From assembly GCA_036563615.1 (NCBI GenBank), contig DATCMB010000004.1, positions 533,293 to 597,292 on the forward strand: 64,000 nt of DNA, written 5' to 3'. This DNA comes from Candidatus Binatia bacterium. GTDB taxonomy: Bacteria > Desulfobacterota > Binatia > UBA12015. Position numbers and translations under genes: made by a program. The notes beneath the pieces are model-generated. The model was given only the letters and a program-made list of their open reading frames with translations, ran no database searches and was not told the origin of the DNA. Every line of letters starts with the position of its first letter. The stretch's first letter is position 1. Below are positions 45,797-55,090 of this stretch, piece after piece.

Positions 45797-46459
45797 GTGA
45801 TCGACATCGACCGCATCGGCGAGGACGTCCCGCTTCTCGAAGGCATCCGCACCGCGTGCGCGATCCGGCGCCTGAAGCCGGATCCCGTGCCGCCGGAGCT
45901 GATCCGCAAGGTGTGCGAGGCCGGGACCTTCGCGCCGAGCGGCGGCAACCGCCAGCCGTGGTGCTTCATCGCGGTCACCGACCCCGAGCGTCGCGCCTGG
46001 TTCGCCGAGCGCTACCGGGCCGTCTTCATGCCGTACATCCAGCCGGCGGTGGAGGCGTCGAAGAAGCCGGACTACTCGCCCGAGCGGCGCAAGGTGCTCA
46101 TGGGCGCCATCCACCTCGCGAAGCACCTGCACGAGGCGCCGGTGCACCTCTTCGTCGCCGGCTGGACGCGGCGCGGGCAGCCGCAGCCGCAGGCGCTGTT
46201 TCCCGCAATCCAGAACATCCTGCTCGCCTGCCGCGCGGTCGGGCTCGGCGCGTCGCTGACCAACATCCACCTCACCTTCCGCGAGGAGGTCGACCGCTGG
46301 CTCGGGCTGCCGGAGAACCGCCCGAGCATCGCGATGCTGCCGATCGGCTGGCCGCGCGTCCCCTACCGCCGCCCGGTGCGCCGCAGCGTCGACGAGTGCC
46401 TCTACTTCGAGCGCTACGACGACACGCCGAGCACTGGCGCCCTTGACGGGAATGCTTAG
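45797..46459 (+). CDS. Nitroreductase-family FMN oxidoreductase
   Basis: 220 aa, GTG start. Nitroreductase fold: [18 protein letters not shown] (FMN phosphate-binding Arg pair) and [19 protein letters not shown], the classic AP..GN.QPW segment, then [20 protein letters not shown], and [17 protein letters not shown] near the C-terminus with GWP in place of the common GYP. It should bind FMN and reduce a quinone, nitro or other conjugated substrate with NAD(P)H; many homologues from environmental bacteria have no known substrate. It is 35 bp upstream of trxB, possibly co-transcribed. Confidence 0.85.
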   Translation: MIDIDRIGEDVPLLEGIRTACAIRRLKPDPVPPELIRKVCEAGTFAPSGGNRQPWCFIAVTDPERRAWFAERYRAVFMPYIQPAVEASKKPDYSPERRKVLMGAIHLAKHLHEAPVHLFVAGWTRRGQPQPQALFPAIQNILLACRAVGLGASLTNIHLTFREEVDRWLGLPENRPSIAMLPIGWPRVPYRRPVRRSVDECLYFERYDDTPSTGALDGNA

Positions 46460-46494
46460 CTAACGAGGACGAGACGAAAGGAAGAATCGAGCGC

Positions 46495-47433
46495 ATGTCC
46501 GAACGCCACAAGGTCGTCATCCTCGGCTCCGGGCCCGCGGGGCTCACCGCCGCGCTGTACGCGGCCCGCGCCAACCTCGCTCCCGTCGTGATCGACGGCG
46601 GTCAGCCGGGCGGTCAGCTGACCATCACCACCGAGGTCGAGAACTTCCCGGGCTTCCCCGACGGGATCATGGGCCCCGAGATCGTCGAGCTGTTCCGCAA
46701 GCAGGCGGCACGCTTCGGCACCCGCTACGTCACCGCCGAGGTCACCGACGTCGACCTCTCGAAGCGTCCGTTCACGCTCACCATGAGCAACGGCGACACG
46801 ATGCAGGCCGACACGCTGATCATCGCGACCGGCGCCTCGGCGAAGCTGCTCGGTCTGCCGTCGGAGTCGCGCCTCATGGGCTACGGCGTCTCGGCGTGCG
46901 CGACCTGCGACGGCTTCTTCTTCCGCGACAAGGACGTGATCGTCGTCGGCGGCGGCGACACCGCGATGGAGGAGGCGAACTTCCTCACCCGCTACGCGAA
47001 GAGCGTGACGGTGGTGCACCGTCGCGACACGCTGCGCGCGTCGAAGATCATGCAGGACCGCGCGTTCAAGAACCCGAAGATCCGCTTCGTCTGGGACAGC
47101 GTGATCGACGAGATCCACGGCGAGCGCGAGACCGGCGTCGAGGCGGTCACGCTGCGCAACGTCAAGACCGGCGCGCTCGAGCGCGTCAAGACCGACGGCG
47201 TCTTCATGGCGATCGGTCACGAGCCGAACACCAAGCTGTTTCGCGGCAAGCTCGACATGGACGAGCGCGGCTACATCCTGACCAAGCCGCGCTCGACCGC
47301 GACCAACGTCGAGGGCGTGTTCGCCGCGGGCGACGTGCAGGATCCGATCTATCGCCAGGCCATCACCGCGGCCGGCACCGGCTGCATGGCGGCGATGGAC
47401 GCGGAGCGCTTCCTCGAGGCGCAGGGCGAGTAG
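46495..47433 (+). CDS. trxB: Thioredoxin reductase TrxB
   Basis: 312 aa, AAGGAAG upstream of the ATG. FAD motif GSGPAG (11-16), redox pair C135-A-T-C138 in [18 protein letters not shown] motif [12 protein letters not shown], then [12 protein letters not shown], and the FAD-contacting [10 protein letters not shown] near the C-terminus. Passes electrons from NADPH to thioredoxin. Followed by two hairpins, the second with a T tract. Confidence 0.96.
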   Translation: MSERHKVVILGSGPAGLTAALYAARANLAPVVIDGGQPGGQLTITTEVENFPGFPDGIMGPEIVELFRKQAARFGTRYVTAEVTDVDLSKRPFTLTMSNGDTMQADTLIIATGASAKLLGLPSESRLMGYGVSACATCDGFFFRDKDVIVVGGGDTAMEEANFLTRYAKSVTVVHRRDTLRASKIMQDRAFKNPKIRFVWDSVIDEIHGERETGVEAVTLRNVKTGALERVKTDGVFMAIGHEPNTKLFRGKLDMDERGYILTKPRSTATNVEGVFAAGDVQDPIYRQAITAAGTGCMAAMDAERFLEAQGE

Positions 47434-47449
47434 CGCGTCCGCCTGATCC

Positions 47450-47475
47450 GCTCCCCGAGGGACGGCTCGGGGAGC
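47450..47475 (+). terminator. 10-bp perfect hairpin after trxB
   Basis: GCTCCCCGAG (47450-47459) and CTCGGGGAGC (47466-47475) around a 6-base loop, 17 bp after the stop. No T tract. Confidence 0.5.
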
Positions 47476-47507
47476 AGCACCCGTCCGCGCCCGGACGTTC
47501 GCGCAGC

Positions 47508-47554
47508 CTCGCCGGAATTCGCTCGTCATGGCGCCGCCGGCGAGACTATTTTTT
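47508..47554 (+). terminator. Intrinsic terminator with T tract downstream of trxB
   Basis: CTCGCCGG (47508-47515) pairs with CCGGCGAG (47537-47544); the loop is 21 bases. A run of six T (47549-47554) follows. Together with the preceding hairpin this is the best terminator signal in the window and marks the end of the cysC-nitroreductase-trxB set. Confidence 0.55.
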
Positions 47555-47574
47555 CTTGTCGCGGCGTCAGGCGC

Positions 47575-47928
47575 ATGAGAGCCGTCCCCCTCATCCGTGC
47601 CGCGGGCGTCCTTCCCTTCGCCCGCTTTCTCGACGCCGCGGGTGCGGGCGTCGAAACGCACTGGCATCGCGCCGGTCTGTCGCCTCTTGCGCTCGTCGAG
47701 CCGGAGCGCCTCCTGCCGTGGAATCTGGCGATCCGCTTCGTCGAGGAAGCCGCGGGCACAGGGGATCGACGACCTCGAGCTTCGCGTCGGCGAGCGCTCG
47801 AGCGTGCGCGGGCTCGGGATGTTCGGCGCCGCGATCGCGGCGGCGCGCCCCCTCGGGCACGCGCCTTCGGCGTGATGCGCGACCGGGTCGGCTCGCACGA
47901 CTCGGCAGCGAGCTACTGGGTCTCCTAA
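47575..47928 (+). pseudogene. Remnant of an AraC-family regulator (N-terminal domain only, frameshifted twice)
   Basis: In the first frame GVLPFARFLDAAGAGVETHW and LAIRFVEEAAG match the N-terminal ligand-binding domain of OruR/ArgR-like AraC regulators (PF12625 type). Near 47757 the similarity moves to the +1 frame (GIDDLELRVGE and then GLGMFGAAIAAARPLGHA). Near 47870 it returns to the first frame as HDSAASYWVS, equal to the conserved HNSGARYWL-like segment, and stops. The C-terminal helix-turn-helix half is absent. Two compensating shifts plus loss of the DNA-binding half make it a decayed gene. It ends where the HupE-like remnant ends. Confidence 0.75.
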
Positions 47929-48254
47929 AGTACGCGCCCGCGACCGCGAAGGCACCACCCGCTGACGACCGAGTCGGAGAGCACGCGCTCCGCGGGCTCG
48001 ACGACGTCGCGCACACCGCTCGGGAGCTCGAGCGCGAGCGGCAGCCGCATGCCGGAGAGGAGCGGCGTCCGCCACAGGACGGCGTAGAGGCCGGGCGCGA
48101 CCTCGCGGATCTCGAGGCATGCGGGACGCGCCTCGTGCGCGTGCGCCTGCGGTACGCATCGCACGAGCGAGGAAAGGATCGACGGCGCCAGCAGCACGAG
48201 CACGCACGCGACACGCGCTGCGACGGCGCACCGGGGCAGAAGACGCCGGCCCAT
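47925..48254 (-). pseudogene. Truncated HupE/UreJ-type membrane protein (N-terminal fragment)
   Basis: From ATG 48254: signal peptide (ARVACVLVLLAPSILSSLV), then HEARPACLEIREVAPGLYA and VLWRTPLLSGMRLPLALELP, matching the N-terminal periplasmic part of HupE/UreJ-2 proteins (AHExRPAYLELRExxxxxYDVLWKVP). After SDSVVSGWCLR the similarity ends and the frame stops within 5 residues, so the rest of that domain and all membrane helices are missing. The break abuts the AraC-type remnant, so one deletion could have removed the interior between two convergent genes. A small secreted product could still be made. Confidence 0.7.
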
Positions 48255-48317
48255 GCGGCGGCCGTAGCACGGGCCGCTGCCGACGCTCTTGCCCGCGCGC
48301 GCCACGCGCTTCCCGGC

Positions 48318-49553
48318 TTACATCGTGTAGCCGAAGCCGACGCCGAGCGCGCCCGCGGACTCGTCGAAGTCGTACGCGCCCGCGATGTCGAAGCTGAAGC
48401 CCATGAAGCTCACGCCGAAGCCGATCGTCGGCACCGGATCGGAGCCGGGCAGCAGGAAGTCGTAGTAGACGCCGAGACGTCCGGCGAGCATGTCGTCGAG
48501 GAAGAGCTGCTCGCCGCCGACGCTCATGATCTGGCTGTCGGCGCCGCGGACGAAGGTCGGGTTCGGCGTGACGTCGACGTCGGCGGTGAGCGTCATGCCC
48601 TCGATCGGGTACGCCGCGACGCTCGCGCGTCCCTGCGGCGCGAGCTGGAAGCGGCCTTGCGACTCCGCGAGCCGCGTGCGGATGCGCTCGAGGAACTCCG
48701 GCGGCAAGCCCGGCGGCGTGCCGTCGATCTTGACGTCCGAGAGGTCGAAGATGTCGAACGTCGGCCGGTTCAGGTACTTGCCGACGATCGCGAAACGCAG
48801 CCACGGCGTCGGCAGCCAGGTGCCGCCGACGTCGACGCTCGCGTCCCAGTCGTCGCGACTGTCGCTGAAGTGCTTCGCGAACTCGAGCCCTGCGCGTCCT
48901 TCCTGGATGAACGAGCGGTCGAGGTAGACGACGCCCTGCAGCGCGCTCGCGGTCACGCCGAGCGACAGCGTGTCGTCGAACAGCGAGCGCGCGTACGAGA
49001 GCGCGATCTGACGTCCCTCGAGGCCGTCGAGCGCGACCACCGAGCCGTTGAACAGCCGTCCGCCGACGAAGAACGTGTTGCGATCGATCAGCGGCAGCGA
49101 CGCCGTGCCGTTGAAGACGTCGAGGAACGCGAAGCCGATCGCGTTGTCGTCCCACGCATACTTGACGAAGAGGCCGCCGCCGCCGTTCGTGCCGCCGCTC
49201 GAGCCGGAGCTCACACCGGAGAGGATCTCGTCGACGCGGTCGATGATCTCCTGCGGCGTGTCGCCGCTGTTGATCGCGTTCTTCACGTCGCGGATCGCGT
49301 CGTCCAGGTTGTCGTTGACGGCCGCGCGGACCGTGCCGGAGAGGCGGATGTCGAGCCCGTCGCGCAGCGCGAGCCCGGCCGGGTTCCAGTAGATCGCGTG
49401 CGCGTCCTCGGTCGCGGCCACGCCGGCGCCGCCCATGCCGAGCTGGCGCGGTCCGACGAAGCCGAACGGTGCGGCGCTCGCGCTCGAGACCCACACCGCC
49501 GACGCCACCACGGCGACCGCGAGAGCGACGCCCCTCGATTCCCGCATGCTCAT
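48318..49553 (-). CDS. TraF/FadL-like outer-membrane beta-barrel protein
   Basis: 411 aa from ATG 49553 (GAGGGG upstream); a second ATG lies two codons on. Signal peptide (VALAVAVVASAVWVSSASA). The N-terminus GPRQLGMGGAGVAATEDAHA and IYWNPAGLA is the signature shared by FadL/OmpP1 and TraF_2-type barrels. Alternating beta-strand pattern follows, ending in an aromatic-rich strand (GALGVGFGYTM). A Ser/Gly loop occurs near 140-150. Likely an outer-membrane protein; whether it transports hydrophobic substrates is unknown. It lies between the decay scar and a cation-efflux gene. Confidence 0.78.
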   Translation of the reverse strand: MSMRESRGVALAVAVVASAVWVSSASAAPFGFVGPRQLGMGGAGVAATEDAHAIYWNPAGLALRDGLDIRLSGTVRAAVNDNLDDAIRDVKNAINSGDTPQEIIDRVDEILSGVSSGSSGGTNGGGGLFVKYAWDDNAIGFAFLDVFNGTASLPLIDRNTFFVGGRLFNGSVVALDGLEGRQIALSYARSLFDDTLSLGVTASALQGVVYLDRSFIQEGRAGLEFAKHFSDSRDDWDASVDVGGTWLPTPWLRFAIVGKYLNRPTFDIFDLSDVKIDGTPPGLPPEFLERIRTRLAESQGRFQLAPQGRASVAAYPIEGMTLTADVDVTPNPTFVRGADSQIMSVGGEQLFLDDMLAGRLGVYYDFLLPGSDPVPTIGFGVSFMGFSFDIAGAYDFDESAGALGVGFGYTM

Positions 49554-49700
49554 TCCACCCCTCACCGCGGTCTTCCCGATCGGACCGCATCCACGGGCGC
49601 CTTCATCGCGCCGGCTTGCCTTCCATAGGCTCATCGGCGGCGGCGAGCAATGCGTGAGCGTCCGTGCGCGGCAGTGGTCCTCGACGGGCTCGGGCGGCGC

Positions 49701-50807
49701 TCAGGACCGCGCGTCGGCGGGGGACGGCGCCGCCGTGCCGGTAGGGCCGGGGGACGTCGCCTCGGCGAGAGTGAGCGGCGTGCGTCCGGCGAACGGCTCC
49801 TCGCGCACCGGGCAGTCCGGCACGTCGCAGACCGCGCAGAAGGCGCGCAGGCACGGGTCGACGTGGAAGATGATCTCGCCGTCGATCGTCGGGATCGCGA
49901 GCACCCGACGCTCGAGCTCGTTCACCTGATCGTGCGCCTGCTCGACGCTCCAGTACTCGGGCACGATGACGTGCGCGTCGGCGTAGGTCTCGCGCCCCGA
50001 GCGGATCGCGCGCAGCCGGTGGATGCGGATCATGCCGGGGAAGCGCGCCTGTTCGAAGGCCTCGACGAGCGCGGCGAGCAGACGCGGGTCCTCCTCGTCG
50101 AGCAGCCCGCCCGCCGCCTCGCGGACCAGCCGGTAGCCGGTGACGCAGAGGTTCGTGCCGACGAGCAGCGCCGCGAGCGGGTCGAACCACGCCTTGCCGG
50201 TGAGCGCAACCAGACCGAGGCCGACGACCACGCCGACGCTCGTCTGGAAGTCCGAGAGCACGTGCTTGCCGTCCGCGACCAGCGCGATCGAGCGCTCGCG
50301 GCGCCCGGTGCGCACGAGGTACCAGCCGAGCGCCGCGTTGATCGCGCCGGCCGCCACGGTCAGCGCGAGGCCGTACTCGAGGTCGTGCACGTCCGGACCG
50401 CGCACCAGGTCGCGGATCGCGTAGGCGATCACCGCCAGCGCGGCGAACGCGATCAGCCCGCCCTCGAAGACGGCGCTGAAGTACTCCATCTTGCCGTGGC
50501 CGTAGGGGTGGTTGCGGTCCGCGGGACGGCTCGCGAAGCGCAGCACGGCGACCGCGAACACGGCCGCCACCACGTTGATGATCGACTCGAGCGCGTCCGA
50601 CAGGATCGCCACCGAGCCGGTCGCGAGGTAGGCGAAATACTTGACGGCGAGCAGCGCGGCGCTGACGAGCAGCGAGAGCAACGCCGCGCGCAGCCGGACG
50701 TTGACCTCGCCTCCGCCCCGCTCCTCCCCCGCCGCCGCGCGCGCGGGCGCGCCGGGCGCGATCCCCGACGGATCGCGCTCAGAGGCGGACGGGGACGCCG
50801 CGGCCAC
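49701..50807 (-). CDS. Cation diffusion facilitator (CDF) family metal transporter
   Basis: 368 aa from GTG 50807, overlapping the end of hisF by 29 bp. Six-helix CDF core with metal site residues in [19 protein letters not shown] (first Asp) and [15 protein letters not shown] (HxxxD), plus the [17 protein letters not shown] loop. The C-terminal cytoplasmic domain has [16 protein letters not shown], then a cysteine cluster (C-x5-C-x2-C-x4-C in [17 protein letters not shown]) that may bind an additional metal ion. Zn, Fe, Mn and Cd are all possible substrates. N-terminal 35 residues are low complexity. Confidence 0.9.
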   Translation of the reverse strand: MAAASPSASERDPSGIAPGAPARAAAGEERGGGEVNVRLRAALLSLLVSAALLAVKYFAYLATGSVAILSDALESIINVVAAVFAVAVLRFASRPADRNHPYGHGKMEYFSAVFEGGLIAFAALAVIAYAIRDLVRGPDVHDLEYGLALTVAAGAINAALGWYLVRTGRRERSIALVADGKHVLSDFQTSVGVVVGLGLVALTGKAWFDPLAALLVGTNLCVTGYRLVREAAGGLLDEEDPRLLAALVEAFEQARFPGMIRIHRLRAIRSGRETYADAHVIVPEYWSVEQAHDQVNELERRVLAIPTIDGEIIFHVDPCLRAFCAVCDVPDCPVREEPFAGRTPLTLAEATSPGPTGTAAPSPADARS

Positions 50808-51537
50808 GCAGGTACTCCTTGCAGTGCCGGATCGAGTGCTCCTCGTAGTGGAAGATCGACGCCGCGAGGACCGCGCTCGCCCGCCCCTCGGTGAGCGCGT
50901 CGTAGAGGTGCTCGAGCGCCCCCGCGCCGCCCGAGGCGATCACCGGCACGTCGACGGCGTCGGCGACCGCGCGCGTCAAGCCAAGATCGTAGCCGTCGCG
51001 CGTGCCGTCGCGGTCCATGCTGGTGAGGAGGATCTCGCCGGCGCCGTAGTCGTTCATCCGGCGCGCCCACTCGACCGCGTCGAGGCCGGTCGGACGCCGC
51101 CCGCCGTGGGTGAACACCTCCCAGCGTCCGGGCGCGACCTGCTTCGCGTCGATCGCGACCACGATGCACTGCGCGCCGAAGCGCTCCGCCGCGCGCGCGA
51201 CGAACTCCGGCTCCGCGACCGCCGCGGTGTTGATCGACACCTTGTCCGCCCCGGCGCGCAGCAGGTTGCGGATGTCGTCGATCGTCCGCACGCCGCCGCC
51301 GACCGTGAGCGGCATGAAGCAGCGCTCGGCGGTCGCGCGCACGACGTCGAGGATGATGCCGCGCTCCTCGTGCGACGCCGTGATGTCGAGGAAGCAGAGC
51401 TCGTCGGCGCCCTCGGCGTCGTAGCGCGTCGCGGCCTCGACCGGATCGCCGGCGTCGCGCAGGTCGACGAAGCTCACGCCCTTGACGACGCGTCCGCCCT
51501 TGACGTCGAGGCACGGGATGATCCGCCGCGCCAGCAT
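50779..51537 (-). CDS. hisF: Imidazole glycerol phosphate synthase cyclase subunit HisF
   Basis: 252-aa (beta-alpha)8 barrel. Catalytic aspartates D11 ([16 protein letters not shown]) and D130 (IVVAIDAKQ) are present, with the phosphate-binding GGGVRTIDD and [12 protein letters not shown]. With HisH it forms imidazole-glycerol phosphate and AICAR from PRFAR. Starts 4 bp after hisA. Last gene of the his cluster. Confidence 0.97.
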   Translation of the reverse strand: MLARRIIPCLDVKGGRVVKGVSFVDLRDAGDPVEAATRYDAEGADELCFLDITASHEERGIILDVVRATAERCFMPLTVGGGVRTIDDIRNLLRAGADKVSINTAAVAEPEFVARAAERFGAQCIVVAIDAKQVAPGRWEVFTHGGRRPTGLDAVEWARRMNDYGAGEILLTSMDRDGTRDGYDLGLTRAVADAVDVPVIASGGAGALEHLYDALTEGRASAVLAASIFHYEEHSIRHCKEYLRGRGVPVRL

Positions 51538-51541
51538 CGCG

Positions 51542-52291
51542 CTACGCCCCTTCTCCGCGCGCCGCGGCGAGCGCGTCCGCGAGCTTGACGTGGCCCTCGT
51601 AGAGCGCGCGTCCGACGATCACGCCGCGCAGGTTCGCGCCGGCGTCGAACGCCGCGCGCGCCGCGCGCACGTCCTCGACGCGCGCCACCCCTCCGGACAC
51701 GATCACCGGCACGCTGGTCGCGCGCGCGAGCTCGAGCGTCGCATCGAGGTTGGCGCCGTGCCCGGTGCCGTCGCGCCGGATGTCGGTGAAGACGATCGCC
51801 GCAGCGCCGGCGCGCTCCGCGCGGCGCGCGATCTCGAAGGCGTCGACCTCGCTGTGCGCGAGCCAGCCGTCGACCGCGACCTTGCCGTCGCGCTGGTCGA
51901 TGCCGACCGCGATGCGACCCGGGAAGCGCGCGCACGCGGCGTCGAGCACCTCCGGGTTCGCCGCCGCCGCCGTGCCGAGGATCGCCCACTCGGCGCCCGC
52001 GTCGAGCACGCTCGCGATCGCGTCGAGGTCGCGCAGCCCGCCGCCGACCTGCACCGGGATGTCGAGCGCCGCGCAGATCGCCGCGATCACCGAGCCGTGC
52101 GCGCGCGCGCCGCGCGCCGCACCGTCGAGGTCGACGACGTGCAGCCGCTCCGCGCCCTCGCCGCGCCAGCGGCGCGCCATCGCGACCGGGTCGTCGCCGT
52201 ACTGCGTCTCGGCGGCGAAGTCGCCCTGCAGCAAGCGCACGCAGCGACCGCCGCGCAGGTCGATCGCCGGGATGACGTCGAAGCGTCTCAC
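51542..52291 (-). CDS. hisA: Phosphoribosylformimino-5-aminoimidazole carboxamide ribotide isomerase HisA
   Basis: 249 aa from GTG 52291, overlapping the hisH stop (GTGA). Barrel homologous to HisF with [20 protein letters not shown] (catalytic Asp in AIDLRGG), [13 protein letters not shown], and the second-half [20 protein letters not shown] with the matching Asp, then [12 protein letters not shown]. Catalyses the Amadori step to PRFAR. Frame continuation upstream is a shadow of hisH. Confidence 0.96.
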   Translation of the reverse strand: MRRFDVIPAIDLRGGRCVRLLQGDFAAETQYGDDPVAMARRWRGEGAERLHVVDLDGAARGARAHGSVIAAICAALDIPVQVGGGLRDLDAIASVLDAGAEWAILGTAAAANPEVLDAACARFPGRIAVGIDQRDGKVAVDGWLAHSEVDAFEIARRAERAGAAAIVFTDIRRDGTGHGANLDATLELARATSVPVIVSGGVARVEDVRAARAAFDAGANLRGVIVGRALYEGHVKLADALAAARGEGA

Positions 52292-52998
52292 GCCGGAAGG
52301 GTGCGCGCGACCGCGCCGGGTCGTTGGTCTTGCGGCCCGCCGGCGCCGGCCACGGTGACGCTCACCGGACGCGTCGCCGCGCGGACGAAGTTGCCGAGCA
52401 GCTTGAGCCCCGCGTGCTGGCTCTTCTCGGGGTGGAACTGCGTCGCGATGAGAGCGTCGCGCGCGACCACGGCGGTGAACTCCTCGTCGCCGTAGGTCGC
52501 GGTCGCGGCGATCACCGACGGGTCGGCGGGCTCCGCGTAGTACGAGTGCACGAAGTAGAAGTACGTTCCGTCCGCGATCCCCGCGAGCCCCGGCACGTCC
52601 TTCTTCACGCGCAGCGCGTTCCAGCCCATGTGCGGGATCTTCACGCCGGACGAGCGAAAGCGCACGACCTTGCCGGGCAGCACGCCGAGCCCGCGCACCG
52701 GACCGAACTCCTCGCTTTCCTCGAACAGGATCTGCATGCCGACGCAGATGCCGAGAAACGGCCTCCCCGAGGTGGCGGCGCGCACCACGACGTCGGTGAG
52801 CCCGGACTCGGCGAGGCTCGTCATGCACGCGCCGAACGCGCCGACGCCGGGCAGCACGACCCCGTCCGCGCGCTCGATCTCCGCCTCGCTCGCGGTGACG
52901 CGCACGTCGACCTGCAGACCGGCGTCTGCGGCCGCGCGCTCGAGGCCCTTCGCCGCGCTGCGCAGGTTGCCGACGCCGTAGTCGACGATCGCGATCAC
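52288..52998 (-). CDS. hisH: Imidazole glycerol phosphate synthase glutaminase subunit HisH
   Basis: 236 aa, GTG start overlapping the hisB stop (GTGA). Class-I glutaminase triad: C85 in FLGICVGMQILFE, H189 and E191 in TQFHPEKSQ. IAIVDYGVGNLRSA and VLPGVGAFGACM are further hallmarks. About 25 residues after FVRAATR (211-236) extend beyond the usual end and look like a low-complexity tail. Supplies ammonia to HisF. Confidence 0.97.
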   Translation of the reverse strand: MIAIVDYGVGNLRSAAKGLERAAADAGLQVDVRVTASEAEIERADGVVLPGVGAFGACMTSLAESGLTDVVVRAATSGRPFLGICVGMQILFEESEEFGPVRGLGVLPGKVVRFRSSGVKIPHMGWNALRVKKDVPGLAGIADGTYFYFVHSYYAEPADPSVIAATATYGDEEFTAVVARDALIATQFHPEKSQHAGLKLLGNFVRAATRPVSVTVAGAGGPQDQRPGAVARTLPA

Positions 52999-53690
52999 AG
53001 CACTCCCTTGGTCGACAGCACGCCCGTGATCCGCGGGTCGATCGACGTCGCGGCGTCCATCGCGCGCGCGAACGCCTTGAACGCCGCCTCGATCTTGTGG
53101 TGCGCGTTGCGGCCGCGGATGCAGTCGACGTGGACGTTGAGCTTGAGCTCGTTGACGAACGCGAGCAGGAAGTCGTGCACGAGGCTCGTGTCGAAGTCGC
53201 CGACGCGCTCGCGACCGGGGTCGAGCTCGTAGACCAGGTACGGACGTCCGCTCAGGTCGACGACGACGGACACCAGCGACTCGTCGAGCGGCACCGTCGC
53301 CTGCCCGAAGCGGCGGATTCCGTGCTTGTCGCCGAGCGCCTGGCGGAACGCCTGCCCGAGCGTCAGGCCGACGTCCTCGACCGTGTGGTGCTGGTCGATC
53401 TCGAGGTCACCGGTCGCCTGCACCACGAGATCGAAGGAGCCGTGGCGCGCGAACAGGTCGAGCATGTGATCGAGGAACGGCACCCCGGTCGCGATCTCGC
53501 CGCGCCCCGTGCCGTCGACGTCGAGCACGACGCGGACGCTGGTCTCCTTGGTGGTGCGCTCCACCTCGGCACGCCGCGGCTGCCCGTCCCCGACCCGCCG
53601 CGCGGCGACCTTGCCGGCGACCTTCCCCGTGATCTTCCCCGCCACCTTGGGCGTCCCCTGCCCGGCCCGCCGCAGTGTCGTTCTGGCCAT
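52995..53690 (-). CDS. hisB: Imidazoleglycerol-phosphate dehydratase HisB
   Basis: 231 aa from ATG 53690; GTG 53564 inside RRAEVERTTKE would give a more usual 189-aa length. The dehydratase core has GVPFLDHMLDLFARHGSFDL, EIDQHHTVEDVGLTLGQA, the Mn-binding HHKIEAAFKAFARA and DESLVSVVVDLSGR. Between the ATG and the core lie about 40 basic residues with a KxxGK repeat (KVAGKITGKVAGKVAARR). Monofunctional, no phosphatase domain. 104 bp separate it from hisD upstream. Confidence 0.93.
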   Translation of the reverse strand: MARTTLRRAGQGTPKVAGKITGKVAGKVAARRVGDGQPRRAEVERTTKETSVRVVLDVDGTGRGEIATGVPFLDHMLDLFARHGSFDLVVQATGDLEIDQHHTVEDVGLTLGQAFRQALGDKHGIRRFGQATVPLDESLVSVVVDLSGRPYLVYELDPGRERVGDFDTSLVHDFLLAFVNELKLNVHVDCIRGRNAHHKIEAAFKAFARAMDAATSIDPRITGVLSTKGVL

Positions 53691-53794
53691 GAGCCCTATT
53701 GGCATACCACCCCCGCCGGCGCGAGACGCGGGCGGGGCCGCCGATTCCACGACGGCGGGCTTACGGGCGTCCGTCGCGCGCCGAGCCCGCGCTC

Positions 53795-55090
53795 TCAGCG
53801 CTCGCGCAGCCGCCGCGCGACCGCCGCGCCGTGCGCGGTCAGACCCTCCATCTCGGCGAGCCGCAGCACCGGGGCGCCGAGCTTGCGCAGCGCCCCGATC
53901 GGGGCGTGGATCACGCTCGTGCGCTTCAGGAAGTCGTAGACCCCGAGCGGCGACGAGAAGCGCGCCGTGCCTCCGGTCGGCAGGACGTGGTTCGGGCCCG
54001 CGAGGTAGTCGCCGAAGGCCTCGGGCGTGGTCTCGCCGACGAAGATCGCGCCGGCGTGGTCGATGCGCGAGATCCAGCGCTCGGCGTCCTCGAGCGCGAG
54101 CTCGAGGTGCTCGGGCGCGATCTCGTTCGCGAGCTCGATCGCCTCGTCCAGGTTGCGCGTCACGATGATCGCGCCGTTCGCGCGCAGCGAGCGCGCAGCG
54201 ACCGTCGCGCGCGGCAGCTCCGCGAGCTGCTCGTCGAGCGCGCGCTCGATCCGCGCGGCGAGCCGCGCGCTCGGCGTGACGACGAGCGCCGTCGCGTCGG
54301 CGTCGTGCTCCGCCTGCGCGAGCATGTCGGCCGCGACCAGCGTGGCGTCGGCGCGCGCGTCGGCGACGATCAGCACCTCGCTCGGCCCCGCGATCATGTC
54401 GATCGCGACGGTGCCGGCGACGAGACGCTTCGCGGTCGCGACGTAGACGTTCCCCGGTCCGACGATCTTGTCGACCGGCGCGATCGTCTCGGTGCCGTAG
54501 GCGAGCGCGGCGATCGCCTGCGCACCGCCGACCCGGTGGATGCGGTCGACGCCCGCGATGAACGCCGCCGCGAGCAGCGCCGGCGGCTCGCCCTCGCGGT
54601 GCGGCGGCGACACGGCGACGATCTCCTTGACCCCCGCGACGCGCGCCGGGATCGCGTTCATCAGCACCGACGACGGGTAGAACGCCTGCCCCCCCGGCAC
54701 GTACAGCCCGACGCGCGCGAGCGGCCGGATCTCCTGCCCGAGCATGACGCCGAGCGGGTCGCGGTAGCGGAACGAGCGCTCCTTCTGGTGCGCGTGGAAG
54801 TCGCGGATGCGGCGCGCGGCGACGCGCAGCGCGTGACGGTCGGCGCGCGGCAGCTTGTCGACGGCGGCGCGCATCTCGGCGCGCTCGATCGTGCGCTCGC
54901 TCGGCTTGAGCTTGACGCCGTCGAAGCGCAGCGTCGCGGCCGCGACCGCACGGTCGCCACGCCGGCGCACGTCGTCGAGGATCGCGCGGACGGCCGGCTC
55001 GACGCTCGCGTCCTGGGTCGCGCCGCGCAGACGAAGCTTGCGGCGCAGACGCGCGAACGCGGGGTCGGTCGTCCGGACGGTGAGCTTCAC
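53795..55090 (-). CDS. hisD: Histidinol dehydrogenase HisD
   Basis: 431 aa from GTG 55090, overlapping the murA stop (GTGA). Catalyses the final two oxidations to histidine. RVGLYVPGGQAFYPSSVLMN, VGGAQAIAALAYGTETI, VDKIVGPGNVYVATAKR, AGPSEVLIVAD, the zinc-site DMLAQAEHD and NEIAPEHLEL, and the C-terminal GPNHVLPTGG are all present. The frame is open upstream only as a shadow of murA. hisG, commonly between murA and hisD in related gene orders, is absent. Confidence 0.96.
   Translation of the reverse strand: MKLTVRTTDPAFARLRRKLRLRGATQDASVEPAVRAILDDVRRRGDRAVAAATLRFDGVKLKPSERTIERAEMRAAVDKLPRADRHALRVAARRIRDFHAHQKERSFRYRDPLGVMLGQEIRPLARVGLYVPGGQAFYPSSVLMNAIPARVAGVKEIVAVSPPHREGEPPALLAAAFIAGVDRIHRVGGAQAIAALAYGTETIAPVDKIVGPGNVYVATAKRLVAGTVAIDMIAGPSEVLIVADARADATLVAADMLAQAEHDADATALVVTPSARLAARIERALDEQLAELPRATVAARSLRANGAIIVTRNLDEAIELANEIAPEHLELALEDAERWISRIDHAGAIFVGETTPEAFGDYLAGPNHVLPTGGTARFSSPLGVYDFLKRTSVIHAPIGALRKLGAPVLRLAEMEGLTAHGAAVARRLRER

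Noticed and set aside
46456..49628. Very long frames on both strands (about 1,044 and 910 codons) across trxB and the TraF-like gene
   Set aside because: They cross real gene boundaries, terminators and the decay scar, and have no protein-like composition.
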